Assembly: GCA_964556705.1 (NCBI GenBank) | Contig: CAZKXX010000112.1 | Coordinates: forward strand, 1-11,268 | Direction of reading: 5' to 3' | DNA: 11,268 nt | From: CAZKXX01 sp964556705 | GTDB lineage: Bacteria; Acidobacteriota; Terriglobia; UBA7540 | Part shown: positions 6,274 through 11,268 of the stretch, piece after piece | How the letters are laid out: the number at the start of each line of letters is the position of its first letter | Numbering within the stretch: position 1 is the first letter of the stretch | Notes under the pieces: model-generated | Database searches by the model: none | The model's input: the letters and a program-made list of their open reading frames with translations, nothing else | What the model was told of the DNA's origin: nothing | Translations under genes and position numbers: made by a program

Positions 6274-7275
6274 ATGATGTCCTGCCGCGTTCTCGTCGTC
6301 ACCAACATGTGGCCGCACGAAGCCGATCCGAGCTACGGGGCGTTCGTGCGCGAACAGATGGAATCGCTTCGCCCGCTGGGGGTCGAATACGAAGTCGTCT
6401 TCGTCAACGGCCGCGAATCGCGCTGGAATTATCTGCGGGGGATCTTCGAGACGCGCCGCCGGCTGAAAGCCGAGCGCTTCGACCTGGTCCACGCGCACTT
6501 CGGTCTCGCTGGATGGGTGGCGCGCTTTCAGCGGCGCGCGCCCGTCGTCGTTACCTTTCACGGCGACGATGTGATGGGCCAGTTCCGCCTGGACGGCTCC
6601 CTCACGCCGATGGGGCGCTTCTATCAGATTTCCAGCCGCCTCCTCGCGCGGCGGGTTGCCGCCGTCATTGTGCAGAGCCGGAGGATGAAGGAAAAACTCG
6701 GGCTCGATTCGGCGCGCGTCCTGCCCTGCGGCGTGGACCTCGAATTGTTTCGGCCCATGGAGCAGGCGGAAGCGCGGAAGATTCTCCGGCTCGATGCCCG
6801 CAGGAAATTCGTTCTGTTTCCGTATGATCGGCGCGTCGAACGCAAGCGGTTCGATGTGATTCAGGCGGCCGTGGAGCTGGCGCGGAACGAAGTTCCGGAA
6901 CTCGACATTCTGGAAGTCGTCGGCGAGCCGCACGCGCGCCTGCCGCTCTACATGAACGCCGCGGACGTGTTCGTGCTCGCTTCGCTCGCCGAAGGCTCGC
7001 CGGTGGCCGTCAAGGAGGCGATGGCGACGAACCTTCCCGTCGTCACCGTGGATGTGGCCGACACGCCGGAACTGATCGGGCCGACCGAAGGCTGCCACCT
7101 CGTGCCGCGCGAGCCGCGCGCCATCGCCGAAAAAATCGTCGAGGCCTGCCGGCGCAATTCGCGCACGCGCGGGCGGGAATGGATCGCGCGGCTGGCGATG
7201 GAAAATATCGCGCGCGGAATTGCGGAAGTGTACGCGAGCGTGCTCGGGCGGCCCGTCGGCGCGGCGGACCGCTGA
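6274..7275 (+). CDS. Glycosyltransferase, GT-B fold, family 4 type
   Basis: A 333-residue retaining glycosyltransferase that should transfer a sugar from a nucleotide donor to a lipid-linked acceptor at the cytoplasmic face. N-terminal half: VVTNMWPHEADPSYGAFV (8-25) is the typical first strand-loop of this group, followed by DLVHAHFGLAGW (70-81) and VVTFHGDD (92-99). Linker: PCGVDLELFRP (151-161). C-terminal half: phosphate-binding basic cluster YDRRVERKRFD (184-194, K191 the likely donor-binding Lys) and the EX7E motif AEGSPVAVKE with E240 and E248. All expected motifs are present. Donor and acceptor cannot be inferred. Start: ATG 6274 or the next codon, also ATG; neither has a Shine-Dalgarno sequence. 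The gene is 77 nt after the methyltransferase and 43 nt before the toroid gene, in the same direction. Confidence 0.9.
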   Translation: MMSCRVLVVTNMWPHEADPSYGAFVREQMESLRPLGVEYEVVFVNGRESRWNYLRGIFETRRRLKAERFDLVHAHFGLAGWVARFQRRAPVVVTFHGDDVMGQFRLDGSLTPMGRFYQISSRLLARRVAAVIVQSRRMKEKLGLDSARVLPCGVDLELFRPMEQAEARKILRLDARRKFVLFPYDRRVERKRFDVIQAAVELARNEVPELDILEVVGEPHARLPLYMNAADVFVLASLAEGSPVAVKEAMATNLPVVTVDVADTPELIGPTEGCHLVPREPRAIAEKIVEACRRNSRTRGREWIARLAMENIARGIAEVYASVLGRPVGAADR

Positions 7276-7280
7276 GGCGC

Positions 7281-7309
7281 TTTCAAAATTCTTTCCGCAT
7301 GAGTACACT
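7281..7309 (+). promoter_or_regulatory. Possible promoter with TACACT -10 before the toroid gene
   Basis: TACACT (7304-7309) ends 9 nt before ATG 7319. TTTCAA (7281-7286) sits at 17-nt spacing but matches the -35 consensus poorly (3/6). If used, the transcript would be leaderless. The same TACACT hexamer precedes vapB. Confidence 0.4.
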
Positions 7310-7318
7310 GCCAGCGCG

Positions 7319-8446
7319 ATGCCTTCCCGCGAAACGCTTCTGGCCGCCGCCGCGCGCCTGCACGCGTATCTTGAACAACGTCACTGGCGCGATGGAGTCC
7401 TGCGTGGCCCCGACCCGGGCGTGCGCTTCAACCTGCGCCTGTGGCGGTTCGCCAAGAGCGCGCTCGATTTCGTTCCCTGGCGCGACGATTATTTGTTTCT
7501 GCAATCGCAGGGCTACTGGGTGCTCTCGAACTGGCTGCTGCAGGCGGCGACGGGCGAAGAACGTTACCGCGCCCTCGCGCTCCGGGCGAGCGACGCGATT
7601 CTCCGGCACCAGCGCGCCGACGGCGCGTGGGCGTATCCGCTGCCGGAACGCCGGCACCTCGTCGCGACCGTCGAAGGCTGCTGGGCGTCGCTCGGGCTGC
7701 TGGCGAGCTACGCGCGCGAGCCGAGGCCCGAGTTTCTCGCGGGCGCCGTCCGCTGGTACGAGTTTCTTGTTTCGCGCATCGGATTTCAGGAGCACGCGAC
7801 AGGGAAAGCCGTCAATTATTTCGATCGCCCACGCGGCAAGGTGCCGAACAATTCCGTGCTCGCCGCTTGGTTTCTGCTGCGGCTGTGGAAAGCGAGCGGC
7901 GACGAGCGATTTCTCGAGCACGTTCCGGCGATGCTCGAATTTCTGGCGGCGGCGCAGTTGCCGTCCGGCGAGCTGCCCTACATCGTGGATGGCCCGCTCG
8001 AGCGCGGGCGCGCGCATTACCTCTGCTTCCAGTACAACGCGTTCCAGTTTCTCGAACTCGCGCGCCTCTCACGCTTCGAAGCCGCGCGGCGCGCCGAAGG
8101 CATCGCGGCGAAGCTCGCCGCCTTTCTCCCGCGCGGCGTCACGCCCGAAGGCGCCTGCGCGAACGACTGCTTCCGTCCCTATCCCGAAGTGAATTATTAC
8201 ACCGCAGCGCTCGCCGCGGCGCTTGGGACCGCCGCTCAGCGCGGCTGGATTGGCTCGAAGGAGCTCAGCGAACGCTGCTACACGCGCCTGCTCTCGCGCC
8301 AGCGCGCCGACGGCGGATTTGATTTCTCCTCGCGCGATTACGGATTTCTCGGCGACACGCGCTCCTACCCGCGCCAGATGGCGATGACGCTGTTCCATCT
8401 GCTCGATCCGCTCGGCGGCGACGGCTTCCCGCCGCCCCCTTCATAG
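7319..8446 (+). CDS. Alpha/alpha-toroid-like protein of unknown function in polysaccharide cluster
   Basis: I do not recognise a named family. The 375-residue protein has no signal peptide or membrane helix, so it is probably cytoplasmic. It is rich in paired amphipathic helices and has three Q-x-x-(S/D)-G turns: HQRADGAWAYP (97-107), QLPSGELPYI (213-222) and RQRADGGFDF (337-346). These resemble the QW-type repeats of terpene cyclase/prenyltransferase toroids and the turns of six-hairpin glycosidase-like barrels. Aromatic and acidic residues near the turns, and NYFDRP (156-161), may line a central cleft. Length suits one six-hairpin toroid. Context suggests a polysaccharide-modifying enzyme such as a lyase, epimerase or hydrolase, but no catalytic pair can be named. 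ATG 7319 is preferred over upstream in-frame starts, which would overlap the glycosyltransferase and would put residues ahead of the TACACT box. Confidence 0.7.
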   Translation: MPSRETLLAAAARLHAYLEQRHWRDGVLRGPDPGVRFNLRLWRFAKSALDFVPWRDDYLFLQSQGYWVLSNWLLQAATGEERYRALALRASDAILRHQRADGAWAYPLPERRHLVATVEGCWASLGLLASYAREPRPEFLAGAVRWYEFLVSRIGFQEHATGKAVNYFDRPRGKVPNNSVLAAWFLLRLWKASGDERFLEHVPAMLEFLAAAQLPSGELPYIVDGPLERGRAHYLCFQYNAFQFLELARLSRFEAARRAEGIAAKLAAFLPRGVTPEGACANDCFRPYPEVNYYTAALAAALGTAAQRGWIGSKELSERCYTRLLSRQRADGGFDFSSRDYGFLGDTRSYPRQMAMTLFHLLDPLGGDGFPPPPS

Positions 8447-8468
8447 ATGCGCCACCCACGGTCACACC

Positions 8469-8535
8469 GTAGCGCAGGTCTGCTTTTTGACCTGCGGCTC
8501 GAAATGCCGCGGGTCAGACAGCAGACCCGCGCGAC
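8469..8535. repeat. GTAG-type REP doublet behind the toroid gene
   Basis: Left unit (8469-8497): GTAG, then CGCAGGTC / GACCTGCG, a perfect 8-bp stem with loop TGCTTTTT. Right unit, read on the minus strand from 8535: GTCG (a decayed GTAG), then CGCGGGTC / GACCCGCG with loop TGCTGTCT. The two 29-nt units differ at 5 positions. One stem pair covaries (A-T against G-C), so structure is maintained. It begins 22 nt after the stop codon of the upstream gene. Confidence 0.8.
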
Positions 8536-8553
8536 CATTGCAGATCGATGCAC

Positions 8554-8572
8554 CGCAGAGCTTCGCTCTGCG
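8554..8572. terminator. Hairpin between convergent genes, possible bidirectional terminator
   Basis: CGCAGAGC (8554-8561) and GCTCTGCG (8565-8572) form a perfect 8-bp stem with a TTC loop. It stands between the + strand cluster and the convergent tyrS. Neither side has a T-run, so the termination role is tentative; it may also be a stray REP-like palindrome. Confidence 0.45.
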
Positions 8573-8621
8573 CCGCCCCCGGGTTCCCCTTGGATTGAGC
8601 TTGACCGAAACGGTGAAAAGC

Positions 8622-9869
8622 CTAAGAGGTGAGAGTCAATCTAACCAAGCGCCGCCCGACACGGAACACCACGGCGGAGTGTGGAGCGTAGCTCGCGGGG
8701 TCGAACTCCCAACTCGCCTCGGAAATCCGTTGCCAGTCGGGCTGGGTCGAATCACCCACCGCAATCGAGACCGCGCCTTCTCTGATCTTCCTCTGCGCCT
8801 CGGCATTTGAAGCGGCAAGCTTCAAGTCCACGAGAAGTCTGAATAGCTTCCGTGGTTCCCTCGAACCGTACCGCTCTGTGGGGACGTCAGCAGGCAAAGC
8901 CTTTTCGCAAAACTGCGCTTCAAAATCCGACTGCGCGCGCGCGGCGGCCTCGGCGCCGTGGAAGTCTGTAATCACGCGACGCGCGAGGTGTTTCTTCGCT
9001 TCCAGCGGATGCAGCACGCCCTCTGCCGCCTGCCGTTTCATCTGTTCAATTTCCGCGGGCGTCAAATCGGTGAGCAGAACATAGTACCGCCACATCAGGT
9101 CGTCGGAGATGGACATGAGTTTGCCGAACATTTCCGCGGGCGGCTCGTTGATGCCCACGTAGTTCGCGAGCGACTTCGACATCTTCTGCACGCCGTCGAG
9201 CCCTTCGAGGATGGGCAGGGTCATGATGACTTGCGGCTCCTGGCCGTATTCGGGCTGAATTGAGCGGCCGACGAGCAGGTTGAACTTCTGGTCCGTCCCG
9301 CCGAGCTCGACGTCGGCTTCGAGCGCCACCGAGTCATACGCCTGCACGAGCGGGTAGAGCAGCTCGTGCACGGCGATGGGCCGCTGTTCCTTCATCCGCT
9401 TCGAAAAGTCGTCGCGTTCGAGCATCCGCGCCAGCGTGTACTTGGAGCAGAGCGTGACCCACTCACGGCTGGAAAGTTTTCCGAACCAGCGGCTGTTAAA
9501 GTCCACGACGGTCTTTTCGGGATCGAGGATCTTGAAGACCTGCTTCTTGTAAGTTTCCGCGTTGGCCGCCACCTCTTCGGGCGTCATCGGTTTGCGAGTC
9601 ACATTCTGGCCCGAAGGGTCGCCGATGAGGCCCGTGAAATCCCCGATGAGAAAAATCACCGTATGGCCGAGGTCCTGAAAGTGCTTCAGCTTGCGGATGA
9701 GCACGGTGTGGCCGAGGTGGATGTCGGGCGCGGTCGGGTCGAAGCCGGCCTTCACGCGCAAAGGTTTCCCGGTCTTCTCCGCGCGTTCGAGTTTGGCGCG
9801 CAGTTCTTCGACGCGGATGGTCTCCTCCGCGCCTTTCGTGAGGTAGGCGAGTTGTTCGTCGAGAGTCAT
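8622..9869 (-). CDS. tyrS: Tyrosyl-tRNA synthetase
   Basis: Class I aminoacyl-tRNA synthetase that charges tRNA-Tyr; essential and cytoplasmic, a homodimer. The 415 residues contain the HIGH-type motif as HLGH (51-54), GDFTGLIGDPSG (76-87), the tyrosine/ATP-site strand LGGTDQKFNLLVGR (189-202), and KMSKS (229-233). A C-terminal S4 RNA-binding domain spans about 345-410 (RKIREGAVSI, then VVFRVGRRLVRL). It belongs to the longer TyrZ-like bacterial group rather than the B. subtilis TyrS type. Its ATG (9869-9867) overlaps the TGA of the upstream vapC by 4 nt in the sequence ATGA, so translation should be coupled to vapC. I see no tyrosine T-box leader: upstream DNA is all coding. The only promoter I can suggest is the vapB one, or read-through from purN. 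Confidence 0.97.
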   Translation of the reverse strand: MTLDEQLAYLTKGAEETIRVEELRAKLERAEKTGKPLRVKAGFDPTAPDIHLGHTVLIRKLKHFQDLGHTVIFLIGDFTGLIGDPSGQNVTRKPMTPEEVAANAETYKKQVFKILDPEKTVVDFNSRWFGKLSSREWVTLCSKYTLARMLERDDFSKRMKEQRPIAVHELLYPLVQAYDSVALEADVELGGTDQKFNLLVGRSIQPEYGQEPQVIMTLPILEGLDGVQKMSKSLANYVGINEPPAEMFGKLMSISDDLMWRYYVLLTDLTPAEIEQMKRQAAEGVLHPLEAKKHLARRVITDFHGAEAAARAQSDFEAQFCEKALPADVPTERYGSREPRKLFRLLVDLKLAASNAEAQRKIREGAVSIAVGDSTQPDWQRISEASWEFDPASYAPHSAVVFRVGRRLVRLTLTS

Positions 9870-10318
9870 GCGGAAAGCCTGAGCATGCGCAGGGACTCGA
9901 GATTCCCGATGGCGCGCGCTCTCTTCAGGAACACTTCGTCGGCGGTGATCAGGACAGCCTCAGAGGCTTTCGCCAACGCCAGAAAGTAGGAGTCGTAAAC
10001 CGCCGTATCAAAGACAAAAGCGATTTCCACCGCGCGTCGCAGGACCTCCGGCTGAACCGGCTCCAACACGATGTCCAGCGCAAGGAAGTCTCGGAGAGCT
10101 GCGACAATTTCTGAACGCGTGAACCGGCGGCCGGTCCTGAGGGCGTTGCTCAACTCAAGAAGGATAAATTCCGGCGCCAGCAGGACGCACCGTTTGGCGA
10201 CGGAAGCATCGCGCAGTTCCAGCGCCTTCCGGCGGTCAGGCTCGTCCCGTTCGACAAACCACTTGAGGGCGACGGAGGTATCCAAAACGAAAGTCGGCAA
10301 CTCAGGGATGAAACTCAA
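9866..10318 (-). CDS. vapC: VapC-type toxin, PIN-domain ribonuclease
   Basis: A 150-residue PIN-domain protein; VapC toxins cleave RNA, often tRNA or 23S rRNA, when not bound by their antitoxin. The acidic residues of the metal site are seen: D13 (VLDTSVALKWF), E55 (LLELSNAL), D109 (VYDSYFLALA) and D127 (LITADEVF). All four are intact, so the toxin is probably active. I chose TTG at 10318 because it gives the usual short lead before VLDTS and overlaps the antitoxin stop as TTGA; a GTG at 10348 would add ten residues (160 aa) and a 34-nt overlap. Its stop overlaps the start of tyrS. The pair with the ribbon-helix-helix gene upstream makes it a toxin-antitoxin module, although a solitary PIN nuclease role cannot be excluded by sequence. 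Confidence 0.88.
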   Translation of the reverse strand: MSFIPELPTFVLDTSVALKWFVERDEPDRRKALELRDASVAKRCVLLAPEFILLELSNALRTGRRFTRSEIVAALRDFLALDIVLEPVQPEVLRRAVEIAFVFDTAVYDSYFLALAKASEAVLITADEVFLKRARAIGNLESLRMLRLSA

Positions 10319-10596
10319 CCCGAATCTCGACTCTCCCGGTAACGCCACGCCCGGAGGATTTCTTCTGCCGGCCAGTCACCGGCCTTACGAGCCAGGCGAT
10401 TCATTCCGGCGATCGCCTCCCTCTGACGCTTGCGGCGTGCCGCCGAATCTCTCTCGCGCCGATCGTTTTCGGCCAGCGCGCGCACGCCCTCCCGAAACAC
10501 CGCGCTGCGAGACGTCCCCCGGCGGCGGGCCAGCCGGTCCGCCAGCCGCATCGTCTCCAAATCCGTCGTGATGTTGATCCGTGTCTTCGCACTCAT
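10315..10596 (-). CDS. vapB: Ribbon-helix-helix antitoxin (VapB-type)
   Basis: A 93-residue basic protein. Residues 4-45 (TRINITTDLETMRLADRLA, then RRRGTSRSAVFREGVRAL) form a ribbon-helix-helix DNA-binding domain: a beta strand of alternating polar residues, then two helices. The charged middle (DRRERD...RRKRQRE) and C-terminal helix ending WPAEEILRAWR are likely to wrap and block the toxin, as in VapB/CopG-like antitoxins. ATG 10596 is preferred over GTG 10608, because the -10 box at 10617-10612 would put the transcription start downstream of that GTG. It overlaps vapC by 4 nt (TTGA). It is probably an autorepressor acting with VapC at the palindrome over its own promoter. The exact family (VapB, CopG or another RHH) cannot be decided by eye. 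Confidence 0.85.
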   Translation of the reverse strand: MSAKTRINITTDLETMRLADRLARRRGTSRSAVFREGVRALAENDRRERDSAARRKRQREAIAGMNRLARKAGDWPAEEILRAWRYRESRDSG

Positions 10597-10601
10597 CGGA
10601 C

Positions 10602-10617
10602 TACACACCGGAGTGTA
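10602..10617 (-). promoter_or_regulatory. vapBC promoter -10 with overlapping operator-like palindrome
   Basis: On the minus strand TGATACACT is an extended -10 element, with TACACT at 10617-10612, placing transcription start about 8 nt before ATG 10596. The 16-nt sequence TACACACCGGAGTGTA (10602-10617) is palindromic in 7 of 8 pairs and covers the -10 box. It is a good candidate site for autorepression by the antitoxin dimer. No convincing -35 was found. Confidence 0.5.
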
Positions 10618-10648
10618 TCACGAAGTCTATCGGAGCGGCCAGCCCCGC

Positions 10649-10674
10649 GTGCCTGACCCTCTGGCGGAAGGCAC
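10649..10674 (-). terminator. Hairpin between purN and vapB, weak terminator candidate
   Basis: GTGCCT (10649-10654) and AGGCAC (10669-10674) form a 6-bp stem with a 14-nt loop, 8 nt after the purN stop. No T-run follows on the minus strand. Read-through from purN into vapBC-tyrS is therefore possible. Confidence 0.3.
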
Positions 10675-10682
10675 CTCTCTGG

Positions 10683-11268
10683 CTACCCCTTTTTCAACAC
10701 GCGCCGTCCTTCGACCCGGATTTTCTCTTCCAGCAGGAGGGTCACCGCCTCGGAATATATCCGGTGCTCTTCTCTGAGGATGCGCGCCGAGAGCGTTTCG
10801 ACCGTATCATCGTCAAGCACGGGCACGACCGCCTGGCAGACGATGGGGCCCGTATCCACGCCCTCATCCACGATGTGCACCGTGCATCCCGTGAATTTCA
10901 CGCCGTAATCGAGCGCCTGCTTCTGCGCTTCGACGCCCGGAAAGGCCGGCAGCAGCGCCGGATGGATGTTGAGGATGCGGCGGGGAAACTCGCGGATGAA
11001 ATACGGGCTCAAAATGCGCATGAAGCCCGCGAGGCACACGAGGTCCACCTGATGCTCGCGGAGCGCGGCGACGACTTCGCGGTCGAAGGCTTCGCGTTCT
11101 TTTCCCTTCGACGGAATGAAGCGCGTGGCGAGCCCCATTTCCCGAGCCCGCGCGAGCCCGGGGGCGTCCTCCTTATTGCTGATGACGACCGCGATTTCGC
11201 CGGGAACTTTCCCCGCCTGAACGTTTCGCGCGATGGCCTCGAAATTCGAGCCGCGCCCGGAAAGGAGA
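10683..11268 (-). CDS. purN: Phosphoribosylglycinamide formyltransferase, PurN (5' end outside window)
   Basis: PurN transfers the formyl group of 10-formyl-tetrahydrofolate to GAR, giving FGAR, the third step of purine synthesis, in the cytoplasm. The frame is open to the window edge, giving 194 visible residues; only about six N-terminal residues seem missing. Seen: the phosphate loop LLSGRGSNFEAI (1-12), the folate-pocket strand LVCLAGFMRILSP near 76-88, and the catalytic trio N100 and H102 (NIHPALLPAFPG) and D138 (DEGVDTGP). These equal E. coli N106, H108 and D144. All catalytic residues are present and the length is standard. It precedes vapBC-tyrS on the same strand with an 86-nt gap. 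Functional links to those genes are not obvious. Confidence 0.96.
   Translation of the reverse strand, partial: LLSGRGSNFEAIARNVQAGKVPGEIAVVISNKEDAPGLARAREMGLATRFIPSKGKEREAFDREVVAALREHQVDLVCLAGFMRILSPYFIREFPRRILNIHPALLPAFPGVEAQKQALDYGVKFTGCTVHIVDEGVDTGPIVCQAVVPVLDDDTVETLSARILREEHRIYSEAVTLLLEEKIRVEGRRVLKKG

Noticed and set aside
6175..7308. A 377-codon minus-strand frame opposite the glycosyltransferase
   Set aside because: The opposite strand carries an intact GT4 protein with EX7E and phosphate-binding motifs; this frame has His/Arg-rich composition and no motif.
10319..10348. GTG at 10348 as start of vapC
   Set aside because: It would add ten residues ahead of the normal PIN start and overlap vapB by 34 nt; TTG 10318 gives a 4-nt overlap like that between vapC and tyrS. 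Not excluded.
10071..10571. A 166-codon + strand frame across the vapBC genes
   Set aside because: Antisense shadow; the minus-strand proteins show complete PIN and ribbon-helix-helix signatures.

Overview
The window is GC-rich, densely coded bacterial chromosome, almost certainly from a diderm (Gram-negative-type) organism: it encodes a Wzy_C/O-antigen-ligase-type membrane protein, an MVF-family flippase, a sugar-type methyltransferase and a glycosyltransferase, together with ordinary housekeeping genes (Lon, TyrRS, PurN). Phylum cannot be fixed from the sequence alone. Dispersed 5'-GTAG hairpin repeats, few Shine-Dalgarno sequences and several TANNNT boxes right before start codons fit an under-sampled lineage, probably known mainly from metagenome assemblies.

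Layout. (1) 1-1323, + strand: C-terminal 440 residues of the Lon protease, cut by the window edge. (2) 1324-2392: an accessory island of palindromes. It holds a hairpin just after lon, an inverted pair of GTCAT-type palindromes, an inverted doublet of 5'-GTAG hairpins, and then a RAYT (REP-associated tyrosine transposase) gene bracketed by inverted copies of a 47-nt GTAG hairpin repeat. The RAYT unit spans 1607-2289 and has the architecture of a REPtron. (3) 2393-8446, + strand: a surface-polysaccharide cluster: O-antigen ligase/polymerase-like protein, MVF/MurJ-superfamily flippase, CmcI-type SAM methyltransferase, GT4-type glycosyltransferase, and an unrecognised alpha/alpha-toroid-like protein. 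Two more GTAG doublets lie here, one fused to the ligase stop codon (3697-3754) and one behind the toroid gene (8469-8535). (4) 11268-8622, - strand: purN (5' end off the window), then a vapB-vapC toxin-antitoxin pair, then tyrS. vapB/vapC and vapC/tyrS each appear to overlap by 4 nt (TTGA and ATGA), so tyrS looks translationally coupled to the toxin gene.

How they fit together. The polysaccharide genes form a small assembly set: the glycosyltransferase extends a lipid-linked glycan, the methyltransferase probably O-methylates it, the flippase moves it across the inner membrane, and the ligase joins or polymerises it in the periplasm. The most unusual biology is the RAYT with its matching terminal hairpins and three further GTAG-bounded doublets scattered within 7 kb. 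The vapBC-tyrS arrangement is the second point of interest: a probably autoregulated toxin-antitoxin promoter, with a palindrome over its -10 box, may drive an essential tRNA synthetase.

Stretches over 300 bases without a gene: only 1324-1713, which is filled by the palindromes listed. I saw no tRNA, rRNA or CRISPR array.
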